Position numbers and translations under genes: made by a program
The notes under the pieces: generated by a model
What the model saw: the letters and a program-made list of their open reading frames with translations, nothing else
Databases searched by the model: none
Told to the model about the DNA's origin: nothing
From: Siphonodentalium dalli
Lineage: Eukaryota; Mollusca; Scaphopoda; Gadilida; Siphonodentaliidae
Reading direction: 5' to 3'
DNA: 64,000 nucleotides
Assembly: GCA_032622095.1 (NCBI GenBank)
Contig: CP136063.1
Location: 283,085,426-283,149,425, forward strand
Shown: positions 33,428-44,000 of the stretch, piece after piece
Numbering within the stretch: the stretch's first letter is position 1
Layout: the number at the start of each line of letters is the position of its first letter

Positions 33428-34083
33428 ATCATTTCAGATTAATGAGCATAATAGATCTGAGAAACAAATCTTATTGAGATATACATTGATTATGGAATTA
33501 CATGTATTGTGAATATTATAGGACAGTATGCTTGTACCCACATTGATACACCATTATAGGTAGTATGTGGTAGTACCGTATATATATATATTTTTTTCTT
33601 ATTATGATTGTATGTTTAAATGTTATAAGATAAGGGGGGGGGGGGAGGGGGGGCTTGGGACCGTTCAAATTATTCCATCAGTTTGTTACTTTGGAGGCAA
33701 TTTTATGGTTAGATTTCGATTGTGAATTCAGACAGAATTGTAATTGAAATTAGGCAACACGTGCTTCTTGAATTTTTAAAACATTTGTTTTTTTACACAT
33801 AAATAGCCTTCGTCCATATGAGTAGAGCACATACCTAAAAATTGAATTAAGAAAAAAGTGAATTATGTTTCTATATTTATAAAACGGCTTGCTTTATAGA
33901 AAACAGACTTCTTTTTCATGTGAGAAGAGCTATGTCGTCTGCATCTAAACTATCTACGCCCTTTGCATCTAAGCCATCTTTCAATCTAAGAACAAACTGG
34001 CCGATTTACATAATTTTGACTTTTTATTACACACCCATCCTACGCATAAAAGAAATACGTCAGTGCCAACCCGTGTGGTAATT

Positions 34084-34257
34084 CCTCTTAAACGACAGCG
34101 TATCGAAACCGTCTCTGCCATTGAGGAATCTCGTTCCAGTCCTACATCACCTCGTCGTCCAGTCGCCATTCCTCTTAAACGACAGCGTATCGAAACCGTC
34201 TCTGCCATTGAGGAATCTCGTTCCAGTCCTACATCACCTCGTCGTCCAGTCGCCATT
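34084..34257 (+). pseudogene. Captured exon fragment (unit 1)
   Basis: Same two 87 bp repeats and junctions as 32,508-32,681. Confidence 0.7.
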
Positions 34258-34271
34258 AGGAGTAGGCAAAT

Positions 34272-35003
34272 ATGCATCTAACACTGCAGTTAGGGCGGAA
34301 TTGGGTAGCTATCCACATCGACGCTATTTGTAGAATGGCCGCATATGCTATTAAAATTTCTAATAATGTTGACAGTAACTTGATCAGAAATGCCATGATT
34401 GAACAACGTTCACCCGGCGTTCAGAAATCAATATTCAAAACGACGGCAGCATTTGGGTTAAATATCACCGACGGCACACAAGTTGTCAAGAATCTTACTA
34501 ACTTGAGACAGCAGTTACAATCCAACTATCATAACGACTTTATTTTTAATATGAGCGATGAAGCATCTAAAACAGGGAGTAACAAACTACGGATGTATCG
34601 CATTTTCAAAACTACTTTTCAAATGGAACCTTACTTGCTCAATACCCAATACAATGAAGACAAAATAGCATTCACGAGATTAAGAATAAGTAATCACGCC
34701 CTAGCGATAGAGCATGGTAGACATTACCAACCTCCGATACCCTTACCAGATAGAGTATGTACCTTTTGTTTCAATACAAAAAAGCAAATAGAGGACGATG
34801 TTCACTTCATTATGGATTGTCCTCTTTACGCGTCACTGAGATCGGAATTATTTTCCATAATGGGAAATAATTACATAAATTTCCAACTATTAGACAAAGA
34901 GTATCAATTCATAACTATTCTAGAAAACAGATGTCCTCGCATATGTGCGAAAATCTGCAACATGGTTAAACAATTCTTCAAACTCCGAACAGAACAGTGT
35001 TAA
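34272..35003 (+). pseudogene. LINE C-terminal fragment (unit 1)
   Basis: Protein identical to the 32,696 copy. Confidence 0.75.
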
Positions 35004-35658
35004 ATCATTTCAGATTAATGAGCATAATAGATCTGAGAAACAAATCTTATTGAGATATACATTGATTATGGAATTACATGTATTGTGAATATTATAGGAC
35101 AGTATGCTTGTACCCACATTGATACACCATTATAGGTAGTATGTGGTAGTACCGTATATATATATATTTTTTTCTTATTATGATTGTATGTTTAAATGTT
35201 ATAAGATAAGGGGGGGGGGGAGGGGGGGCTTGGGACCGTTCAAATTATTCCATCAGTTTGTTACTTTGGAGGCAATTTTATGGTTAGATTTCGATTGTGA
35301 ATTCAGACAGAATTGTAATTGAAATTAGGCAACACGTGCTTCTTGAATTTTTAAAACATTTGTTTTTTTACACATAAATAGCCTTCGTCCATATGAGTAG
35401 AGCACATACCTAAAAATTGAATTAAGAAAAAAGTGAATTATGTTTCTATATTTATAAAACGGCTTGCTTTATAGAAAACAGACTTCTTTTTCATGTGAGA
35501 AGAGCTATGTCGTCTGCATCTAAACTATCTACGCCCTTTGCATCTAAGCCATCTTTCAATCTAAGAACAAACTGGCCGATTTACATAATTTTGACTTTTT
35601 ATTACACACCCATCCTACGCATAAAAGAAATACGTCAGTGCCAACCCGTGTGGTAATT

Positions 35659-35832
35659 CCTCTTAAACGACAGCGTATCGAAACCGTCTCTGCCATTGAG
35701 GAATCTCGTTCCAGTCCTACATCACCTCGTCGTCCAGTCGCCATTCCTCTTAAACGACAGCGTATCGAAACCGTCTCTGCCATTGAGGAATCTCGTTCCA
35801 GTCCTACATCACCTCGTCGTCCAGTCGCCATT
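35659..35832 (+). pseudogene. Captured exon fragment (unit 2)
   Basis: Same two 87 bp repeats. Confidence 0.7.
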
Positions 35833-35846
35833 AGGAGTAGGCAAAT

Positions 35847-36578
35847 ATGCATCTAACACTGCAGTTAGGGCGGAATTGGGTAGCTATCCACATCGACGCT
35901 ATTTGTAGAATGGCCGCATATGCTATTAAAATTTCTAATAATGTTGACAGTAACTTGATCAGAAATGCCATGATTGAACAACGTTCACCCGGCGTTCAGA
36001 AATCAATATTCAAAACGACGGCAGCATTTGGGTTAAATATCACCGACGGCACACAAGTTGTCAAGAATCTTACTAACTTGAGACAGCAGTTACAATCCAA
36101 CTATCATAACGACTTTATTTTTAATATGAGCGATGAAGCATCTAAAACAGGGAGTAACAAACTACGGATGTATCGCATTTTCAAAACTACTTTTCAAATG
36201 GAACCTTACTTGCTCAATACCCAATACAATGAAGACAAAATAGCATTCACGAGATTAAGAATAAGTAATCACGCCCTAGCGATAGAGCATGGTAGACATT
36301 ACCAACCTCCGATACCCTTACCAGATAGAGTATGTACCTTTTGTTTCAATACAAAAAAGCAAATAGAGGACGATGTTCACTTCATTATGGATTGTCCTCT
36401 TTACGCGTCACTGAGATCGGAATTATTTTCCATAATGGGAAATAATTACATAAATTTCCAACTATTAGACAAAGAGTATCAATTCATAACTATTCTAGAA
36501 AACAGATGTCCTCGCATATGTGCGAAAATCTGCAACATGGTTAAACAATTCTTCAAACTCCGAACAGAACAGTGTTAA
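35847..36578 (+). pseudogene. LINE C-terminal fragment (unit 2)
   Basis: Protein identical to the 32,696 copy. The 3' region continues to about 36,960 with AAAATAAAGTGATAAATATC near its end. Confidence 0.75.
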
Positions 36579-36716
36579 ATCATTTCAGATTAATGAGCAT
36601 AATAGATCTGAGAAACAAATCTTATTGAGATATACATTGATTATGGAATTACATGTATTGTGAATATTATAGGACAGTATGCTTGTACCCACATTGATAC
36701 ACCATTATAGGTAGTA

Positions 36717-36783
36717 TGTGGTAGTACCGTATATATATATATTTTTTTCTTATTATGATTGTATGTTTAAATGTTATAAGATA
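36717..36783 (+). repeat. 67 bp direct repeat, left copy
   Basis: Identical to 40,701-40,767. In short units a single copy is followed directly by poly-G; in long units 3,984 bases separate the starts of the two copies. Confidence 0.85.
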
Positions 36784-36981
36784 GCATGCTTAATTTCACA
36801 TGTATTGTTATAATATTGTTATAACCAGTATAATGTATTACACTGTATAGGGCAACCTACCCATGTGGGTGTTATTGCTATTACACATTATTATTATTAT
36901 AACAAACTTATCACACTGTGAAACTAAAATAAAGTGATAAATATCAATCTCCCCATGGGTCTCCCGACAACCTCCATTCAA

Positions 36982-37418
36982 CCCTTTCAGTGCCACGAGC
37001 CGATCTGATCTGCCCTAATTTACGGTTTTAAAAACGGCCCTAAAAAATAATTTTAAAACAAATTAGTTTTTTTTAAAGATTTTTTTGGGTATGTATAAGC
37101 ATGCTATAGCAAATTTAAAAACAAACTGGATAAAACCTTAGGGGCATGTTATAACTCAAAACTATCACCAAGTATTCATAATAATAATTTTTATGCCCAT
37201 GAAAAACCTAAGATTCCCTGGCACTAAACCTACAAAATAAGTCTGTTAAAGAATATAAGAAAAAATTATTAAAATTGTACAAAATTGTACAAAATAATAA
37301 CAAATGATGAAAAATTGTTAGGCCAATGCGTTCTCTTATATATGAGAGGCGACCTAAGAGAATGCATTGGAACAGGGTATATGGGTTGATACAAAAATCG
37401 GAGCTGGCACTTAAAGGG
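36982..37418. mobile_element. piggyBac-like MITE, 437 bp
   Basis: Termini CCCTTTCAGTGCCA and TGGCACTTAAAGGG are inverted repeats extending imperfectly to about 26 bases (GAGCCGAT / ATCGGAGC). Flanks are TCAA and TTAA, consistent with one mutated TTAA duplication. It carries a hairpin (37,322-37,371) of the CAATGCRTTCTCTTATATA family. Copies: 42,539; 48,101; 53,659 (10 bp shorter); 59,355. Confidence 0.55.
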
Positions 37419-37754
37419 TTAAAATCGGAATCCTTAGTTTCACCCTTATGTTTTTTTTATGTGCGATATTTATATGAAATGCGCAGTAATGATTTTACTC
37501 AAGCCCACGTATATTCAGACGCGTTCTGACAGCTTTGTTCGGTGCATAGATCTGTAGTTTTCTCTCGCTCTACAGGATTGTAATAGAATATATCACATTA
37601 AGGGTAACATTTTGATATATCTCAAGAGTACAAAGTCGTTGTAAATACGGACTGACTCGTGATAATACATACGAGAATTTGGAATGTTAATTTGTATTGA
37701 CACGAAATATAAGTACATAATGAAAAATCAAATTTTAAAAGAATACAGTCATGC

Positions 37755-38057
37755 ATGGGATTAAAGCAATATTGGGAGGCCATGGGCATTAGCCCAAACT
37801 TCAAAGGAATGGAATGGAACCCACAACTAGACTCTGACTCACATGATGATGTTGATATAATAAGCATGAAGAAAGAACTCTCCAAGTCGTTATCGAGAAT
37901 AATCCCAATACATTATATCAAGGAACATTATGTGAAGAATATCAAACAATACCAAGTGAAGTTAAATGAGATCACTGATCGATGGGTGAGCTCAGGTAAA
38001 ATACCTCACTATATTAAATATGACCCGCCATCAGGGACGTTTCCAGGCGTGTTTTGA
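37755..38057 (+). CDS. Unrecognised 100-codon frame (unit 2)
   Basis: The frame reads MGLKQYWEAMGISPNFKG to DPPSGTFPGVF and stops at TGA. It has a charged middle (DSDSHDDVD) and helical KELSKSLSRI. I do not recognise it. It lies between the MITE and the 192-codon frame and may be an exon remnant of a transposon or host gene; no splice sites are convincing. In units 4-6 the stop is TGG and the frame runs three codons further. Confidence 0.3.
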   Translation: MGLKQYWEAMGISPNFKGMEWNPQLDSDSHDDVDIISMKKELSKSLSRIIPIHYIKEHYVKNIKQYQVKLNEITDRWVSSGKIPHYIKYDPPSGTFPGVF

Positions 38058-38443
38058 TACCGGTAACCGGTATGGGCACCCAAACTAAAAGCGCCCAAAA
38101 AATTTAAATTAAAAAATTAAAAATTAAAAAAAAAATACTTTTGTTTTATTGAATAAAGTGTTCCTAACTCAGAAAAACTAAAACAGACTTACAATAAATC
38201 TTCAAATAAAGCATAAATTTGTCATTGTACGCATTTGTACGGCAATATTTTCGGTACGATCTTCAAACTTCGATCACGGAAACATTTTAAAGTGGGTCCC
38301 CCCCCCCCCTGGATTGGCAAACAGAATAGTTGGTATACCATTCAACTGAGCTCGGATTTGGGCGGAATTAAGATTATTTACCCCATTATATGTGCAGCTA
38401 GGAGGATATCCCCGGATTATAACAAGTACACATAAAATATAAA

Positions 38444-39021
38444 ATGATCTTCCGACAATATTTACTATTGCCGTATTGGCCTTCCGTAGTTATTTTTATC
38501 AATTTAGTCGATAGTCTCCCTTTTAAAAGTTTTGAAAGTCTTAGATTTGAAATGGGTCGCCCAAGAACAACTGGTGGTAGTCACAATAAAACGTCAGCTA
38601 CCTATAATTCTAAGCGAACAGATAATGCCAAAAAATCAGAAGGACAGGCACATGCATCAAAGATAATTTTAGGACTGCAAGTCATCCCGAAGCCCCGCCG
38701 ATCGTTTCTGTAGATTGTAGTTCTGATTGTACAACAACCTCATCATCAACCTCCAGTGGTGCCACAACTTCGACTACTGTTGGTGCCGATGGTGACAATG
38801 AAACCGGTGCTGTGTCTAGTCATAACAAACGACAAAGGCTTAATGCCAACGACGACACACCCGATTCAGAAAATTCATGCATGGATCAAGATGATCCTGA
38901 CGGGAGAAAAGACAACAGACAAGCGAAATGGGAAATACAATTCCCATTTCTATGTTTTTCGGTCGCGAAAATGTCATGGACATGCAAAATATGCACTGTT
39001 AGTAAAAATGTATCAAATTGA
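38444..39021 (+). pseudogene. Frameshifted copy of the 192-codon frame
   Basis: Same sequence as 44,001-44,579 but one base is missing in GGCACATGCATC (about 38,650; other units read GGCACAATGCATC). The frame therefore ends early at 38,713. Confidence 0.75.
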
Positions 39022-39212
39022 CTTTCTAGCCAAGACATAAATAATGCTCCAGGAGGCCTCAGATTCACTCTCAGAGCACTGAAATTTGCTAAATTTCCAG
39101 GGGGAGGACCCCCGGACCCCCCTTATGCACCCCCAACTCAGGCATGCGGCCTTCGGATATGCCTTTGGCATATCAAACAGGTGTTCCCAAAAAAAACCTG
39201 GAAACTTCACTG

Positions 39213-39932
39213 CCCGCCATATCAAATCCAGTCGTAATTCAGGATTTTTTTTACCCTGTGCCAATGCATTCTCTTATATATGCGAGTCGACAATAGGTCG
39301 CCTCGCATATATAAGAGAATGCATTGGCCTAACAATTTTTTACAATTTTAATAATTTTTTCTTGTATTCTTTAACAATTTTATAATTTCACCCATACAGA
39401 GACCCAGACAAACATGAGCAGACGACACTCTTCTATATGCTTCTATATATGTGTGGGGGTCCCTGCAGGGTAATGGATGTTTTTTATTTTATGTCCTAAA
39501 AATTGTAAGAAACATTTATTTATAAAAAATGATAAAAAATTGTTAGGCCAATGCATTCTCTTATATATGCGAGGCGACCTATGTTCGACTCGAATATATA
39601 AGAGAATGTATAAAGTCCAGATAAAGGGACCAATTGTCATTAATATAAAATGATTTATTAGCTCATTCCATAGCTTTCGGCCATAGGCCTTCGTCAGTGG
39701 AAAACGATTAACACAGTAAAGTCTACATGTTGCTCTGACATCAACTCATTCGTAAATTTACGAATGAGTTGATGTCAGAGCAACATGTAGACTTTACTGT
39801 GTTAATCGTTTTCCACTGACGAAGGCCTATGGCCGAAAGCTATGGAATGAGCTAATAAATCATTTTATATAAGAGAATGCATTGGCACAGGGTAAAAAAA
39901 TCCCGACTTACGACTGGATTTGATATGGCGGG
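39213..39932. mobile_element. Foldback element, 720 bp
   Basis: Imperfect terminal inverted repeats of about 70 bases run inward from CCCGCCATATCAAATCCAGT and its mirror, including ACCCTGTGCCAATGCATTC. Inside are a hairpin (39,261-39,327), a second partial hairpin (39,547-39,612) and the 228 bp palindrome. There is no coding capacity. Target duplication could not be defined. Confidence 0.6.
39643..39870. repeat. 228 bp palindrome (unit 2)
   Basis: Perfect inverted repeat, no spacer, centred between 39,756 and 39,757 (CGTAAATTTACG). Each arm carries CTGACGA...GGCC-TAT-GGCC-GAAA (39,816-39,838 on +), resembling part of a hammerhead ribozyme core. Such DNA would extrude as a cruciform or form a 114 bp RNA hairpin. 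Confidence 0.95.
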
Positions 39933-39985
39933 TCACATATTATATATGAGTGGATCCTGCTGGATGCATCACAATAACATTTATT

Positions 39986-40055
39986 CATGACTCAAGTAAA
40001 GGAGGTGAGAACCATTCCTTCATGACTCAAGTAAAGGAGGTGAGAACCATTCCTT
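39986..40055 (+). repeat. 35 bp tandem duplication
   Basis: Two perfect copies of a 35-base unit starting CATGACTCAAGTAAAGG, just before the RNase H fragment. The length is not a multiple of three, so it shifts the frame. It is present in all long units. Confidence 0.85.
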
Positions 40056-40146
40056 CTTTCCATGCACTGTTTATAAAAGCCTTGGAAAAGATATTAATGC
40101 TTTCCAAATAAATGTCAATCAAAATAGCCTACTATCATCAACCGGT

Positions 40147-40332
40147 GTGACAATTTTCATTGATGGATCAAGTCTTGGTAACCCTGGTCCCACAGGATGT
40201 GCAGCTGTATTTTATTTCACTTTGATTCTGGATGAACCTTTCATAATCAAAGAGAGCCTCTACAGAAACGGTTATAGTATTTTTGCTGAACTCAAAGCCT
40301 TTGAACTTTGTACAAAATTTCTCATTCTTTAA
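40147..40332 (+). pseudogene. Truncated RNase H domain (unit 2)
   Basis: FIDGSSLGNPGPTG is the first strand of an RNase HI fold with its catalytic Asp, and AELKAFELCTKFL carries the second acidic residue (Glu). The later Asp residues are lost because the frame runs into the 29 bp minisatellite and stops. The frame is open upstream to about 40,056 (ENHSFFPCTVYKSL). RNase H domains occur in several LINE clades, so it may come from the same element as the 35,847 fragment. As it stands it cannot be a full enzyme. Confidence 0.7.
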
Positions 40333-40560
40333 TAGACCATGTGTCATATCATATTTTTTAATAGACCATTGTCATATCACATTCTTTAATAGACCATTGT
40401 CATATCACATTCTTTTATAGACCATTTGTCATATCACATTCTTTAATAGACCATTTGTCATATCACATTCTTTAATTGACCATTTGTCATACCACATTCT
40501 TTAATAGACCATTTGTCATATCACATTCTTTAATAGACCATTTGTCATATCACATTCTTT
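40328..40560 (+). repeat. 29 bp minisatellite (unit 2)
   Basis: About eight copies of TTTAATAGACCATTTGTC followed by ATATCACATTC. It probably arose from the RNase H coding sequence, since the first copy overlaps its last codons. Confidence 0.85.
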
Positions 40561-40700
40561 CGGTCTGTAAGCAGATGTGTGGGCGCCTTATTCAAATTCG
40601 GAATTCATCCATGATCGACGAACTTCAAGGTCATCTTCCATCGAAAAAGTATATAAAAAATCATAAATACATACAGGAGGATTCTTTATATGGGCAGATG

Positions 40701-40767
40701 TGTGGTAGTACCGTATATATATATATTTTTTTCTTATTATGATTGTATGTTTAAATGTTATAAGATA
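40701..40767 (+). repeat. 67 bp direct repeat, right copy
   Basis: Identical to 36,717-36,783 and directly followed by the poly-G junction of the next unit. Confidence 0.85.
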
Positions 40768-41215
40768 AGGGGGGGGGAGGGGGGGCTTGGGACCGTTCAA
40801 ATTATTCCATCAGTTTGTTACTTTGGAGGCAATTTTATGGTTAGATTTCGATTGTGAATTCAGACAGAATTGTAATTGAAATTAGGCAACACGTGCTTCT
40901 TGAATTTTTAAAACATTTGTTTTTTTACACATAAATAGCCTTCGTCCATATGAGTAGAGCACATACCTAAAAATTGAATTAAGAAAAAAGTGAATTATGT
41001 TTCTATATTTATAAAACGGCTTGCTTTATAGAAAACAGACTTCTTTTTCATGTGAGAAGAGCTATGTCGTCTGCATCTAAACTATCTACGCCCTTTGCAT
41101 CTAAGCCATCTTTCAATCTAAGAACAAACTGGCCGATTTACATAATTTTGACTTTTTATTACACACCCATCCTACGCATAAAAGAAATACGTCAGTGCCA
41201 ACCCGTGTGGTAATT

Positions 41216-41389
41216 CCTCTTAAACGACAGCGTATCGAAACCGTCTCTGCCATTGAGGAATCTCGTTCCAGTCCTACATCACCTCGTCGTCCAGTCGCCA
41301 TTCCTCTTAAACGACAGCGTATCGAAACCGTCTCTGCCATTGAGGAATCTCGTTCCAGTCCTACATCACCTCGTCGTCCAGTCGCCATT
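41216..41389 (+). pseudogene. Captured exon fragment (unit 3)
   Basis: Same two 87 bp repeats. Confidence 0.7.
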
Positions 41390-41403
41390 AGGAGTAGGCA
41401 AAT

Positions 41404-42135
41404 ATGCATCTAACACTGCAGTTAGGGCGGAATTGGGTAGCTATCCACATCGACGCTATTTGTAGAATGGCCGCATATGCTATTAAAATTTCTAATAATG
41501 TTGACAGTAACTTGATCAGAAATGCCATGATTGAACAACGTTCACCCGGCGTTCAGAAATCAATATTCAAAACGACGGCAGCATTTGGGTTAAATATCAC
41601 CGACGGCACACAAGTTGTCAAGAATCTTACTAACTTGAGACAGCAGTTACAATCCAACTATCATAACGACTTTATTTTTAATATGAGCGATGAAGCATCT
41701 AAAACAGGGAGTAACAAACTACGGATGTATCGCATTTTCAAAACTACTTTTCAAATGGAACCTTACTTGCTCAATACCCAATACAATGAAGACAAAATAG
41801 CATTCACGAGATTAAGAATAAGTAATCACGCCCTAGCGATAGAGCATGGTAGACATTACCAACCTCCGATACCCTTACCAGATAGAGTATGTACCTTTTG
41901 TTTCAATACAAAAAAGCAAATAGAGGACGATGTTCACTTCATTATGGATTGTCCTCTTTACGCGTCACTGAGATCGGAATTATTTTCCATAATGGGAAAT
42001 AATTACATAAATTTCCAACTATTAGACAAAGAGTATCAATTCATAACTATTCTAGAAAACAGATGTCCTCGCATATGTGCGAAAATCTGCAACATGGTTA
42101 AACAATTCTTCAAACTCCGAACAGAACAGTGTTAA
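41404..42135 (+). pseudogene. LINE C-terminal fragment (unit 3)
   Basis: Protein identical to the 32,696 copy. Confidence 0.75.
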
Positions 42136-42538
42136 ATCATTTCAGATTAATGAGCATAATAGATCTGAGAAACAAATCTTATTGAGATATACATTGATTA
42201 TGGAATTACATGTATTGTGAATATTATAGGACAGTATGCTTGTACCCACATTGATACACCATTATAGGTAGTATGTGGTAGTACCGTATATATATATATT
42301 TTTTTCTTATTATGATTGTATGTTTAAATGTTATAAGATAGCATGCTTAATTTCACATGTATTGTTATAATATTGTTATAACCAGTATAATGTATTACAC
42401 TGTATAGGGCAACCTACCCATGTGGGTGTTATTGCTATTACACATTATTATTATTATAACAAACTTATCACACTGTGAAACTAAAATAAAGTGATAAATA
42501 TCAATCTCCCCATGGGTCTCCCGACAACCTCCATTCAA

Positions 42539-42975
42539 CCCTTTCAGTGCCACGAGCCGATCTGATCTGCCCTAATTTACGGTTTTAAAAACGGCCCTAA
42601 AAAATAATTTTAAAACAAATTAGTTTTTTTTAAAGATTTTTTTGGGTATGTATAAGCATGCTATAGCAAATTTAAAAACAAACTGGATAAAACCTTAGGG
42701 GCATGTTATAACTCAAAACTATCACCAAGTATTCATAATAATAATTTTTATGCCCATGAAAAACCTAAGATTCCCTGGCACTAAACCTACAAAATAAGTC
42801 TGTTAAAGAATATAAGAAAAAATTATTAAAATTGTACAAAATTGTACAAAATAATAACAAATGATGAAAAATTGTTAGGCCAATGCGTTCTCTTATATAT
42901 GAGAGGCGACCTAAGAGAATGCATTGGAACAGGGTATATGGGTTGATACAAAAATCGGAGCTGGCACTTAAAGGG
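42539..42975. mobile_element. piggyBac-like MITE (unit 3)
   Basis: Same termini and flanks as 36,982-37,418. Confidence 0.55.
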
Positions 42976-43311
42976 TTAAAATCGGAATCCTTAGTTTCAC
43001 CCTTATGTTTTTTTTATGTGCGATATTTATATGAAATGCGCAGTAATGATTTTACTCAAGCCCACGTATATTCAGACGCGTTCTGACAGCTTTGTTCGGT
43101 GCATAGATCTGTAGTTTTCTCTCGCTCTACAGGATTGTAATAGAATATATCACATTAAGGGTAACATTTTGATATATCTCAAGAGTACAAAGTCGTTGTA
43201 AATACGGACTGACTCGTGATAATACATACGAGAATTTGGAATGTTAATTTGTATTGACACGAAATATAAGTACATAATGAAAAATCAAATTTTAAAAGAA
43301 TACAGTCATGC

Positions 43312-43614
43312 ATGGGATTAAAGCAATATTGGGAGGCCATGGGCATTAGCCCAAACTTCAAAGGAATGGAATGGAACCCACAACTAGACTCTGACTCACA
43401 TGATGATGTTGATATAATAAGCATGAAGAAAGAACTCTCCAAGTCGTTATCGAGAATAATCCCAATACATTATATCAAGGAACATTATGTGAAGAATATC
43501 AAACAATACCAAGTGAAGTTAAATGAGATCACTGATCGATGGGTGAGCTCAGGTAAAATACCTCACTATATTAAATATGACCCGCCATCAGGGACGTTTC
43601 CAGGCGTGTTTTGA
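43312..43614 (+). CDS. Unrecognised 100-codon frame (unit 3)
   Basis: Same protein and TGA stop as in unit 2. Confidence 0.3.
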   Translation: MGLKQYWEAMGISPNFKGMEWNPQLDSDSHDDVDIISMKKELSKSLSRIIPIHYIKEHYVKNIKQYQVKLNEITDRWVSSGKIPHYIKYDPPSGTFPGVF

Positions 43615-44000
43615 TACCGGTAACCGGTATGGGCACCCAAACTAAAAGCGCCCAAAAAATTAAAATTAAAAAATTAAAAATTAAAAAAAAAATACTTTTG
43701 TTTTATTGAATAAAGTGTTCCTAACTCAGAAAAACTAAAACAGACTTACAATAAATCTTCAAATAAAGCATAAATTTGTCATTGTACGCATTTGTACGGC
43801 AATATTTTCGGTACGATCTTCAAACTTCGATCACGGAAACATTTTAAAGTGGGTCCCCCCCCCCCCTGGATTGGCAAACAGAATAGTTGGTATACCATTC
43901 AACTGAGCTCGGATTTGGGCGGAATTAAGATTATTTACCCCATTATATGTGCAGCTAGGAGGATATCCCCGGATTATAACAAGTACACATAAAATATAAA

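Larger units (their letters stand above)
32059..33633. repeat. Array unit 0 (short, 1.58 kb)
   Basis: Starts at the poly-G tract of the truncated gene's intron and runs through intron, two 87 bp exon repeats and the LINE 3' end to ATAAGATAA, where the next poly-G starts. As the unit still joined to the parent locus, it is probably the founder. Confidence 0.85.
33634..35209. repeat. Array unit 1 (short, 1.58 kb)
   Basis: 1,576 bases, near-identical to unit 0. It lacks the 4 kb segment found in units 2-6. Confidence 0.85.
35210..40768. repeat. Array unit 2 (long, 5,559 bp)
   Basis: The first long unit and the most diverged of the five. It contains, in order, intron, exon repeats, LINE 3' end, piggyBac-like MITE, 100-codon frame, a frameshifted 192-codon frame, foldback element, RNase H fragment and minisatellite. 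The stretches 37,423-37,754 and 38,074-38,443 hold nothing I recognise beyond AT-rich sequence and ATACCGGTAACCGGTAT at 38,057. Confidence 0.9.

Noticed and set aside
39254-39266. CCCTGTGCCAATG shared with the 45 bp MITE (about 5,852-5,864) as proof of one family
   Set aside because: The match is in the MITE loop rather than its termini, and the foldback element's inverted repeats extend beyond it without TTAA flanks.
39086-39385. 99-codon frame in each long unit
   Set aside because: Crosses the foldback terminal repeat and hairpin; no codon or domain support.
40328-40560. Possible CRISPR-like array
   Set aside because: Units are contiguous 29-mers with no unique spacers, in a eukaryotic context; it is a minisatellite.
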